Origin: Spirochaetaceae bacterium | GTDB lineage: Bacteria > Spirochaetota > Spirochaetia > SZUA-6 > Fen-1364 | DNA length: 15,585 nt | Direction: 5' to 3' | Assembly: GCA_003154555.1 (NCBI GenBank) | Contig: PMDT01000217.1 | Location: forward strand, 1-15,585 | In this document: piece by piece, positions 1-6,632 of the stretch | Position numbering within the stretch: position 1 is the stretch's first letter | Layout of the letters: each line of letters begins with the position of its first letter | Notes under the pieces: model-generated | Database searches by the model: none | What the model saw: the letters and a program-made list of their open reading frames with translations, nothing else | Told to the model about the DNA's origin: nothing | Made by a program: the position numbers and the translations under genes

Positions 1-314
1 CGGTCCTGCCAGACAATGGCGTTATGGATGGGCTCTCCGCTCCGGCGGTCCCAGATGATTGCGGTTTCGCGTTGATTGGTGATGCCGATGGCCGCGACGT
101 CTCCGGCCGTCAGTCGGGCACTGGCCAGGGCGGCCCGGGCGACTTCGAGCTGGCTTGACCAGATTTCGAGCGGGTCGTGCTCCACCCAACCGGCCTGCGG
201 GAAGAGTTGCGAAAACTCCTTCCCGGCGCTCGCGCACACCGCGCCGGCGTGGTCAAAGACGAGGCCCCGCGAACTCGTGGTGCCCTGGTCCAGTGCGAGG
301 ATGCAGTTTCGCAT
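1..314 (-). CDS. glpK: Glycerol kinase, N-terminal part (cut by window edge)
   Basis: FGGY-family sugar kinase that phosphorylates glycerol to sn-glycerol 3-phosphate with ATP in the cytoplasm. About 104 residues are visible, from the start codon at 312-314; the remaining roughly 400 residues lie off the left edge. The first residues contain [11 protein letters not shown], the phosphate-binding motif typical of Glp[14 protein letters not shown] follows near residues 77-89, and in GlpK the Arg-Glu of NQRET contacts glycerol. The visible part ends in NAIVWQDR, which distinguishes glycerol kinases from xylulokinases. The ATG is the only sensible start because it places the motif at the usual distance from the N-terminus. 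There is no clear Shine-Dalgarno sequence; a TATACT box lies about 10 bases upstream. It is separated by 39 bases from the upstream lipoprotein gene on the same strand. Family assignment is firm. Confidence 0.93.
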   Translation of the reverse strand, partial: MRNCILALDQGTTSSRGLVFDHAGAVCASAGKEFSQLFPQAGWVEHDPLEIWSSQLEVARAALASARLTAGDVAAIGITNQRETAIIWDRRSGEPIHNAIVWQD

Positions 315-324
315 GATGGCCGTG

Positions 325-333
325 AGTATATCA
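325..333 (-). promoter_or_regulatory. Possible extended -10 promoter for glpK
   Basis: Read on the minus strand, 325-330 is TATACT preceded by TG with one base between, the extended -10 form. It lies 10 bases before the glpK ATG. No good -35 box is present at the expected distance, which is tolerable for an extended -10 promoter. If used, transcription would start about 4 bases before the ATG, giving a nearly leaderless message and explaining the absence of a ribosome binding site. This is pattern evidence only. Confidence 0.35.
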
Positions 334-353
334 GCGCCCGGCGGTTTGCGCGA

Positions 354-1049
354 TCAGCGGGCGGGAGCGACTGAGGGATAGGGACCCGACAGGACGCCGT
401 AACCCGCGTTGGCGTCCCAGACGAAAACACGGAACTGGAAGCCCGTGGTGAGGGCAGGGGAGCTGCCGGCAATCGATGCGACAGAGAGCGGGGCATTGGC
501 TGCGCCCAGGGGATAGGCGGCCATGAACTTCCCGTCATTCCCGTAGGCCCAGATTTCCGCGTTCTTGCCTGCGCCCGTCACCGTGATGAACCCGTTCTCC
601 ACGCGCGCCGTGGGGTACTTTGCATCCGCGGCGAACGTCGTGCGGGCCGGCACGATCAACGTGTCCTCCACCGTGTCGCCGCCGGTGTTCTGCAGCACGA
701 CGCGGTATTCGCCGCTGGGGAAAGGTGTTGCCGCGGGCATGGCAATGGACGTGGTCCCGATCCAGTTTTCACCCTCGGCCACCGCGCTCACCCACGTGGC
801 ACTGTCCACTTTCCAGAAGAGCTCGGCATCGTCATTGATGACGTAGAAAGCGCTGATATTCTCCATGCCGTCGGGGTCGCTTGCAACGAGGAAAACGCCG
901 AGTGTCTCCGTGTTCGCGCCCGTGGCCGGGTCATGCGTATAAATCACCCGGCCGTACACGCGCGAGAGCACGGGGGGTTTTCCCGAGCACCCTGCAAGGA
1001 CGGCGAACGTCGCGAGCAGGGCGCAGGCGATGCCGCGGACCCGGTTCAC
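354..1049 (-). CDS. Predicted outer-membrane or periplasmic lipoprotein, unknown function
   Basis: 231-residue protein starting at a GTG (1047-1049) that overlaps the stop codon of the thymidine-kinase-like gene (GTGA), so the two are probably translationally coupled; GGAAGG lies just upstream. Residues 1-20 form a basic then hydrophobic signal peptide ending in the lipobox LAGC, so Cys21 should be lipidated by signal peptidase II. The +2 residue is Ser rather than Asp, which favours outer-membrane sorting under the E. coli rule. The mature part of about 210 residues has no transmembrane segment. It looks beta-rich, with alternating hydrophobic stretches, a region around SGEYRVVLQNTGGDTVEDTL resembling Ig-like or fibronectin-like folds, and a DPDG loop. 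I do not recognise the family. It sits between a cytoplasmic P-loop protein and glpK, and the context does not indicate a role. Confidence 0.82.
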   Translation of the reverse strand: MNRVRGIACALLATFAVLAGCSGKPPVLSRVYGRVIYTHDPATGANTETLGVFLVASDPDGMENISAFYVINDDAELFWKVDSATWVSAVAEGENWIGTTSIAMPAATPFPSGEYRVVLQNTGGDTVEDTLIVPARTTFAADAKYPTARVENGFITVTGAGKNAEIWAYGNDGKFMAAYPLGAANAPLSVASIAGSSPALTTGFQFRVFVWDANAGYGVLSGPYPSVAPAR

Positions 1050-2164
1050 AGGCCTTCCAGGACGGCCGTCCGCCGGCAGTCGGAGAGCCTGCGCCGCAGG
1101 TAGTCGTTGTCGAGCTCGAGGTCTTTCACGAGCTGGAGAAAGAGCTCATTGGGCACGAGATTCTGCTCCGTGAAGAGGAAAAGGAGAGCCTTCTCCGCGA
1201 TGCAGGAGACGCGCAGGGAGTTCATGTCGATCTCATTGTAGGAGCTCGCGAACTGCCCGTACAGCCGGGACCGGGGAAGATTGCATTTGATGAGCCCCAG
1301 CTCCTCGCGCAGTTGCCGCGGCTCTCCCCGCGACGCCTGCTCGCCGAGCGGCTTCAGGATCAGGTAGGTATACTCCTTGCCCGGCAGGTGGTGGTGATCG
1401 TCGCACCGCGTGCAGTAATTGGGCTCGCGTGGATCGTTGCTCTCCCGGTCACCGCCGATCACCAGCAGGGGATCGAAGTAGAGCGCCGGGCACTCGTAGC
1501 CGTCCACCGTGTAGGAGCGATACGTATAGAAGGAATCCTGCAGGCATTCGGGGTGCTCGCAGTACGCGGTGAGCGGAAACACGTCGGTGGCGGTGTCCAG
1601 GAGCAGCCGCGCCGTCGTGTTGAAGATCTCCCGGCGGAAGTTCAGCACGAGAGAGGGGAAGATGAAGGAGAGGCCGCGCGCGCGGGAGGCGTTCTGCACG
1701 ACATAGGCAAGACGCTCCTCGTAGAAGGACGCCTCGTCGATCACCCATGTGCCCGCTTCGGGGTGCTGCGCCATGACCCGTTCGAGGTCGAAGGAGTTGG
1801 CGATCTCGGCGATATTCGTGCCGCACCGGACGTACCCGCCGCGGTACGGCAGCGCATCGGCGGGGTAGTCGGGGAAGCGCCTGGCGTCCAGCGCGGAGCG
1901 GATGAAGAAGACGATGCGCCTGTCCGCCCCATCCGTGCGCGTCTGCGCGGCAGCGGCGCCGGTTTTCCTGCGCGCCACCTCGGAATCGCGCCAGATGCGG
2001 GCGGAGAACTCCGTCTTTCCCGATCCCATGGAGCCGATCACGAGGATCCGGCGGGACGGCCGGGAGAAATCGAAATGATTGAAGGAATGGTGCACCTTCA
2101 CCTCGGGGAAACCGAGGCTCTTCAGGAAGGTCTGCGTATCACGGCTGTCAGTTCCCGCGTCCAT
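1046..2164 (-). CDS. Divergent thymidine-kinase-like P-loop protein with zinc-binding site
   Basis: 372 residues. The order of motifs follows type II thymidine kinases. A P-loop GSMGSGKT is at residues 44-51 (Lys50). The acidic motif DEASF at 143-147 matches DEAQF/DEGQF, where the Glu is the catalytic base in TK1. A four-cysteine zinc site is formed by Cys202, Cys207, Cys251 and Cys254. Between the Cys pairs, FDPLLVIGGD and EPNYCTRCDDHH resemble the lasso-loop segment of TK. Canonical bacterial enzymes have about 190-220 residues, so this one is nearly twice as long. About 35 residues precede the P-loop, there is an insertion between P-loop and DEASF, and about 115 residues follow the zinc site, ending in a charged, leucine-rich helix. 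True thymidine phosphorylation is unproven; another nucleoside or a regulatory role is possible. No Shine-Dalgarno is seen before the ATG at 2162-2164, but a promoter-like sequence abuts it. The gene lies 50 bases downstream of the nuclease-helicase gene. Confidence 0.6.
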   Translation of the reverse strand: MDAGTDSRDTQTFLKSLGFPEVKVHHSFNHFDFSRPSRRILVIGSMGSGKTEFSARIWRDSEVARRKTGAAAAQTRTDGADRRIVFFIRSALDARRFPDYPADALPYRGGYVRCGTNIAEIANSFDLERVMAQHPEAGTWVIDEASFYEERLAYVVQNASRARGLSFIFPSLVLNFRREIFNTTARLLLDTATDVFPLTAYCEHPECLQDSFYTYRSYTVDGYECPALYFDPLLVIGGDRESNDPREPNYCTRCDDHHHLPGKEYTYLILKPLGEQASRGEPRQLREELGLIKCNLPRSRLYGQFASSYNEIDMNSLRVSCIAEKALLFLFTEQNLVPNELFLQLVKDLELDNDYLRRRLSDCRRTAVLEGL

Positions 2165-2172
2165 GCGGTTGG

Positions 2173-2200
2173 AGAATAGACCCCGCGGCCGGCGTGGTCA
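2173..2200 (-). promoter_or_regulatory. Possible promoter before the thymidine-kinase-like gene
   Basis: On the minus strand this reads TTGACC, 16 bases, TATTCT, lying in the 50-base gap between the helicase gene and the next gene. The predicted transcription start falls 2-3 bases before the ATG at 2164, where no Shine-Dalgarno is present, so a leaderless message would result. The GC-rich surroundings make such hexamers uncommon, but this is sequence matching only. Confidence 0.35.
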
Positions 2201-2214
2201 ATGGCGCCCGTGCG

Positions 2215-5200
2215 CTAAAACAGGGAAAGCTGCCGGGTTTTCTGTCTTCGCGGCTGCCGCGTGTCACGCAGCGGGCGCGGGATGTCCTCGATGAAGCGGG
2301 AGGGTGCGCACTCGATGAGCCGGCCGTACACCCGACGCCGCGCGCAATGGGTGACGAAGAGCCTGTCGCGCGCGCGCGTCATGGCCACGTAGAAGAGGCG
2401 CCGCTCCTCGGCAAGGTCATCCGGCAGGGGCGTGATGCCCTCTTCGGCTCCCGCGATGAACACGACTGGAAACTCCAGGCCTTTTGCCGCGTGGAATGTG
2501 AGCAGCGTCACCTTTTCCGCGGGGCGCGGCCCTTCGCTTTCCCGCGCGCACAGCGACGCGTGCGCGAGGAAACCGCGAAGGTCGTCCCCGAACCGCGCGG
2601 CGCTGGACCTGATCGTCTCTTCCCCCAGCGCCACCTCCGGCACCGCCCGATCCAACGGGATCGCCATCTGCACGACCAGGACCAGCGCCGCGCATATTCC
2701 GCTGTCTTTCGCCGTGCGCGAAATCAATGCGCCATTCGCCAGTATCGCGTCCAGGGCGCCCGCCGCGCCGGTTTGCTTGTCGTGTCGGCGAAGGATGTGG
2801 AGCGACACCGCGTCGGCCGGATCCACGGCCAGATGCAGCGCGGCGATCAGCGCATCGAAGGGCTCTTCATCGGCGAGCGGCGTATTGGACACGACGGCCA
2901 GTGGCAACCCTGCTTCCTGCAGGGAAGGCAGCAGCGCATCACGGACGGCGCGCGTGCGGAAGAGCACGGCGATGTCGGAGAATGCATATCCGGTTGCCTC
3001 GCGCCTGCGCACGGCGTCCACCGAGACGGAGTCCACCCCTCCGACGAGCCCGCGAATTTCGCGTGCGATAAAGCGCCCTTCCTCATCGGGATCGCTCATT
3101 GCCGCGACATGTATTTCCCCACCGGGCGCACGGACGGCTGAGAGCAGGGGGCTGCCCGGCGCGCGATCCTTCGCGATGACCGCCGCCGACGCTTCCACGA
3201 TGCGCGCGGTCGAGCGATAGTTGCGCCCCAGGGAGAACGACTCCGCAGCGGAGAGAACTGCAAATCGATGAAAGAGCTCGCGGTCCGATCCGCGGAACCC
3301 GTAGATGGCCTGGTCGGGGTCGCCGATACAGAGCATCGATTCGACGTGTGCCGCGAGCAGGCGCAGCAGCTCAAACTGCGGCGTGTTGATGTCCTGAAGC
3401 TCGTCCACCGCGATGGCGCGAAAGCGCCGACCGATCGACGCGCAGAGCACCGGGTCGCCCTGGAGAATGCCGACCAGCTTTCCTACCAGCCCCGCGATGT
3501 CGACACAGCCCGCCCGGTCCAGCTCTGCCTCGTAGGCGGCCATCGCCGCTCGAAGGTCCGGGTCCGGCGGGGCCTTGCCCTCCCAGGCGCTTTCCATGCC
3601 GGCCGAAAGCCCGCGGATGCGCGCCGGCGGCTCGCCCGGGAAAAGCATCTCCAGGTGCGCCCGCCGCCGCACAGGCGTCATGACACCGACACGGCGCGGA
3701 TCGAGCTCGCGGAGCAGCGACCAGCAGAAGGAATGGAAGGTTGCGACAGTCGCCTCCGCCGCGGATGCAGGAGAAAGGCGGGCAAGCCGGTCTGAAAGCT
3801 CCCCGGCGGCCCGGGTGGTGAACGTGAGGGCAAGCACCTTGCCGTCGCTGCCATCGGTATGCCCGGCAAACTGCGCCAGCCAATGCGCCAGGAGCCGCGT
3901 CTTGCCCGAGCCGGGTCCGGCATTCACGACGATGCGGGGCGCCCCGCTTCCCACGATGGCGCTCTGCGCATCATCGAGTGCGTCGGCGGGCGCGGTGGAG
4001 GAGGGCGCGCGTGCGGAGGCGTCCTCACGCGCATGGCCGGGCGCCGTGACGCCGTCCGCGCCCCGCCGACGCGCGGATCGCCGGGACATGGGGAAAAGCT
4101 CATCCTGGCCGCGCATCCGTTCAAGCTCCGCGTCGTCGAACACCCGTATGACGCCAAACTCCCCGTCGAAGCCGGGCCGGGCATCGATCCTGCCTTCCCG
4201 CATGCGGCGCACCGCCTCGGCGAGCAGGGCGCCGTGGGATCTCTGGATATCCTCCACGGGCGTATCCAGCAGGAAGTTGTACTCGCTGCCGAATGTGCCG
4301 ACGATGCGCGCGTACGCCGAGACGACCGCGCGCGAGCCGGCTCCCGCACCCGCGAGCTCCGCGAGCAATTCGGGAAGCGGAATGATGGAGCGGAAGCCCT
4401 CGCCGGACCGCGGCTGCGCGGGTGCCGCGCGATCGGCGAGCGCCATGACGCGGCTCAGCACACCGATTGTCAGCGGCGTGCCGCAGACCGGGCATATGCC
4501 TCCCGCCTCCCGCGACCGCGCGGGCTCCCAGCAGATGCCGCATTTCCTGTGGCCGTCGAGGTGGTACTTTCCTTCCTCGGGGTAGAACTCGCAAGTGCCG
4601 AGGAATCCCCGGCCGGTGCGCAGCGCATCGGTCACGCCGCGCCACGTCGGCTCGGTGTCCAGCAGGTTCGCCTCCCGGCCGAGATTCGGAGGTGAATGCG
4701 CGTCGGAGTTGGAAACGAGCCGATAGCGGTCCAGCGCGCTCCATCTCCAGTTCATGGCAGGGTCGGAAGAGAGGCCGGTCTCCAGCGCGAAGATGCGCGG
4801 CGTGAGCTCCTCGAAACAGTCCTCGATGCGGTCGAAGCCGGACTTCGAGCCGAAGATCGAAAACCACGGCGTCCAGATGTGCGCCGGTATCAGGAAGGAA
4901 TCCTCGTTGATTTCCAGGAGCAGGGACAGCAGGTCCTTCGGATCCAGCCCGAGTATCGGCCTTCCATCGGAGGCGATGTTGCCGATGCGCGAGAGTTTTT
5001 CTGAAAGACGCCGGGCGTCATCGAGCGCCGGCACACCGATGAGGCTGTGCACCTTGCGCACGACGCCATGCTTCCTGTAGATGGAGCTGATCTCGGTCGT
5101 GAGGAGGAAGCGGACGTCCCGGTCCGCCGGTGCGGCATTCTCCAGTGGAGAATCCCGCGGAGGATCCTTCAGCACATAGAGCCCGTCCCGCTCGACAAGG

Positions 5201-5364
5201 GATTCGGTGAGCTCCCGGAACCACTGGGGATGGGTGAAATCCCCGGTCCCGACGATGTCAATTCCCTTGACCCGGGCCCAGCGATGGAACCCGTTCAGGT
5301 CCGCCTCCCTGCTCGTGGCCCGGGAATACCGGGAGTGCACGTGCAGGTCGGCGACGAGTCTCAT
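2215..5364 (-). CDS. Endonuclease Q-type PHP nuclease fused to UvrD/Rep superfamily 1 helicase
   Basis: 1049 residues with two enzymes in one chain. The N-terminal half (about 1-420) matches the EndoQ/TIGR00375 family. It has ADLHVHSRYSRATS with His8 and His10, GTGDFTHP with Asp42 and His45, a glutamate/histidine-rich PHP core, and a zinc ribbon Cys275, Cys278, Cys291, Cys294. Characterised EndoQ proteins cut DNA 5' of deaminated bases (uracil, hypoxanthine, xanthine) and abasic sites. After a low-complexity linker (about 425-470), a full set of SF1A helicase motifs follows: Walker A GPGSGKT (Lys488), Walker B DELQD (654-658), IGDPDQAIYGFRG, GRNYRS, TFHAAKGLEF and YVAMTRAR (Tyr992). Substrate nicking coupled to strand displacement is inferred. 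The start at 5362-5364 overlaps the upstream stop (ATGA), implying translational coupling. The fold assignments are firm; the activity of this fusion is not demonstrated. Confidence 0.92.
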   Translation of the reverse strand: MRLVADLHVHSRYSRATSREADLNGFHRWARVKGIDIVGTGDFTHPQWFRELTESLVERDGLYVLKDPPRDSPLENAAPADRDVRFLLTTEISSIYRKHGVVRKVHSLIGVPALDDARRLSEKLSRIGNIASDGRPILGLDPKDLLSLLLEINEDSFLIPAHIWTPWFSIFGSKSGFDRIEDCFEELTPRIFALETGLSSDPAMNWRWSALDRYRLVSNSDAHSPPNLGREANLLDTEPTWRGVTDALRTGRGFLGTCEFYPEEGKYHLDGHRKCGICWEPARSREAGGICPVCGTPLTIGVLSRVMALADRAAPAQPRSGEGFRSIIPLPELLAELAGAGAGSRAVVSAYARIVGTFGSEYNFLLDTPVEDIQRSHGALLAEAVRRMREGRIDARPGFDGEFGVIRVFDDAELERMRGQDELFPMSRRSARRRGADGVTAPGHAREDASARAPSSTAPADALDDAQSAIVGSGAPRIVVNAGPGSGKTRLLAHWLAQFAGHTDGSDGKVLALTFTTRAAGELSDRLARLSPASAAEATVATFHSFCWSLLRELDPRRVGVMTPVRRRAHLEMLFPGEPPARIRGLSAGMESAWEGKAPPDPDLRAAMAAYEAELDRAGCVDIAGLVGKLVGILQGDPVLCASIGRRFRAIAVDELQDINTPQFELLRLLAAHVESMLCIGDPDQAIYGFRGSDRELFHRFAVLSAAESFSLGRNYRSTARIVEASAAVIAKDRAPGSPLLSAVRAPGGEIHVAAMSDPDEEGRFIAREIRGLVGGVDSVSVDAVRRREATGYAFSDIAVLFRTRAVRDALLPSLQEAGLPLAVVSNTPLADEEPFDALIAALHLAVDPADAVSLHILRRHDKQTGAAGALDAILANGALISRTAKDSGICAALVLVVQMAIPLDRAVPEVALGEETIRSSAARFGDDLRGFLAHASLCARESEGPRPAEKVTLLTFHAAKGLEFPVVFIAGAEEGITPLPDDLAEERRLFYVAMTRARDRLFVTHCARRRVYGRLIECAPSRFIEDIPRPLRDTRQPRRQKTRQLSLF

Positions 5365-5957
5365 ACCGTGCTTTTTGCGAAGATCGTCCTGATCTCTTCC
5401 TTGGCGCCGTCCAGCACGTCGCCGTATTTCACGTCGAGCTGGGAGAGGTACTGGCGCACCATGCTCTGGAACTCTGGATCCTGGGCGGGGTTGATCTTCA
5501 CGGGCCTCCCCATCTGGCGCGAGAGCTCTTCTTCCTTCTTGCGCAGCTTCGGCCCGTATTGCTTCTCGATTGCCTCCACGAGGCGCTTGCGCTCGCCGAG
5601 ATACTCCTTGAAGAAGCCGTCGAGCTGGCTGAAGATCATGCCCACCTTTTTCGGGTCGGAGACGGCAGCGGCAAGGGCATCGCCCAGGCGCTTCGTGTCC
5701 TTTGCCCCGAAGTCGTCAACGGGAAGCACGAGGTTGGCGAGCAGTGATTGCATGAGTCCCTCGCGGATAAGCTTTCCCTGGGAAGCATCATATGCCTTCA
5801 GGGCCGTTTTCAGGTCGAAGGCCGGGTCGTCGAGAACCTTGGAGGCGAGCTTCTTTCCTTCATCGCGGAGTCGGTTGAACTCCAGAAGCTCCTTGTTCGC
5901 TTCGATGTCCTTCGAGTTTTCCATGGCGATTTCGAGCGCTGATTTTATCGTTCCCAT
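5361..5957 (-). CDS. Unrecognised 198-aa helical protein, coupled to the nuclease-helicase
   Basis: A 198-residue, highly charged, cysteine-free protein with no signal peptide or membrane segment, so presumably cytoplasmic. It looks almost entirely alpha-helical, with a Lys/Glu-rich stretch about residues 115-150 (including RKRLVEAIEKQYGPKLRKKE) that may form a coiled coil. I cannot name the family with confidence. The ATG at 5955-5957 has a good Shine-Dalgarno (AGGGAG) about 6 bases upstream, unlike its neighbours. Its stop overlaps the start of the EndoQ-UvrD gene by 4 bases, so the two are very likely co-translated in fixed ratio and may interact, but no motif shows this. The 48-base gap to the cyclo-ligase stop suggests it can be read from the same transcript. 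Confidence 0.8.
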   Translation of the reverse strand: MGTIKSALEIAMENSKDIEANKELLEFNRLRDEGKKLASKVLDDPAFDLKTALKAYDASQGKLIREGLMQSLLANLVLPVDDFGAKDTKRLGDALAAAVSDPKKVGMIFSQLDGFFKEYLGERKRLVEAIEKQYGPKLRKKEEELSRQMGRPVKINPAQDPEFQSMVRQYLSQLDVKYGDVLDGAKEEIRTIFAKSTV

Positions 5958-6005
5958 ATTCTGCTCCCTGTCAGGAATGAAATGTACCCGGGGCTTGGCA
6001 AGGAA

Positions 6006-6602
6006 TCAAGGCCGGAACTGCGCGCGGCGGGTCTCTATCGTCTCGCGATCCGTGACGATGCCGTCCATGGGCTGGTCCGCGCTTCCATGCGGCACGGCCT
6101 CTTCGAGCTGGACGGAGAAACACACGGCAATGACCGTCATGTCCGGGCACGCCCGGCGTGCGCCGAGCAGGAAGCGGTCGTAGTAGCCCTTTCCGCGGCC
6201 CAGCCTGTTGCCTTCACGATCGAAGGCGAGCCCCGGGGCCGCCACCAGCGGGCGCGCCGCGCGCGAAAGGTCCATCGCCCGCCACGCGGGATCGGGAACG
6301 GGGATGCCCCATCGGTCGCGGGAAAGCTCCCCGGCATCGGGCGGAAGCATCACGAACCGGATATCGTCACCGACGATGCGCGGCACGGCGACGGCTTTGC
6401 CCTGGCCGCGCGCCGCGGCGATAAGCGGCTCCGTGTCCAGCTCGTGCGGCATGGAGAGGAAACAGAGCACAAGGTCCGCGCGCGCCCATGCCTCGGTTGC
6501 CGAAAGGCGACGCGCGACGCGGGCGCTGCCCTCCGCGAGCGCGGCAGGGGAGAGGGCGGCAAGCGCCGCCGTCATGGCGGTGCGCATTTCGGGCTTGTTC
6601 AT
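6006..6602 (-). CDS. fau: 5-formyltetrahydrofolate cyclo-ligase
   Basis: 198-residue cytoplasmic enzyme that converts 5-formyl-THF to 5,10-methenyl-THF with ATP (EC 6.3.3.2), returning the stored folate form to one-carbon metabolism. The length is typical. The diagnostic C-terminal segment is present: PGLAFDREGNRLGRGKGYYDRFL spans about residues 128-150, with the GRGKGYYDR ATP/phosphate-binding motif. FCFLSMPHELDT-like substrate-pocket residues lie near 45-55, and DGIVTD near the end. The start is the ATG at 6600-6602 (MNKPEMRTAM). The reading frame continues upstream to 7175, but that part is the antisense of the PLP-enzyme gene and of its palindromic repeats, so it is not used. No Shine-Dalgarno is visible; a weak TATGAC box sits 7-12 bases upstream. 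It is divergent from the PLP-enzyme gene across only 30 bases. Confidence 0.93.
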   Translation of the reverse strand: MNKPEMRTAMTAALAALSPAALAEGSARVARRLSATEAWARADLVLCFLSMPHELDTEPLIAAARGQGKAVAVPRIVGDDIRFVMLPPDAGELSRDRWGIPVPDPAWRAMDLSRAARPLVAAPGLAFDREGNRLGRGKGYYDRFLLGARRACPDMTVIAVCFSVQLEEAVPHGSADQPMDGIVTDRETIETRRAQFRP

Positions 6603-6619
6603 GCTACAGTCATACGGGT

Positions 6620-6626
6620 GGGGAGG
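6620..6626 (+). promoter_or_regulatory. Shine-Dalgarno that fixes the PLP-enzyme start
   Basis: GGGGAGG lies 6 bases before the ATG at 6633. This favours 6633 over the other in-frame ATGs at 6648 and 6675, both of which lie at the first base of a palindromic repeat unit and have no such site. The choice means both repeat copies are translated. Confidence 0.6.
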
Positions 6627-6632
6627 CGGGCG

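Noticed and set aside
881..2179. 432-aa plus-strand open frame
   Set aside because: Shadow of the TK-like gene and lipoprotein gene on the other strand; composition is Arg/Ala/Gly-rich and no motif is present.
2367..2380. CGCG-rich run in the helicase gene
   Set aside because: Short alternating CG expected by chance in Arg/Ala codons of a GC-rich gene.
5982..6632. Long N-terminal extension of the PLP-enzyme frame from 5982
   Set aside because: It covers the antisense of the cyclo-ligase and has no conserved motif; the Shine-Dalgarno before 6633 gives a better start.
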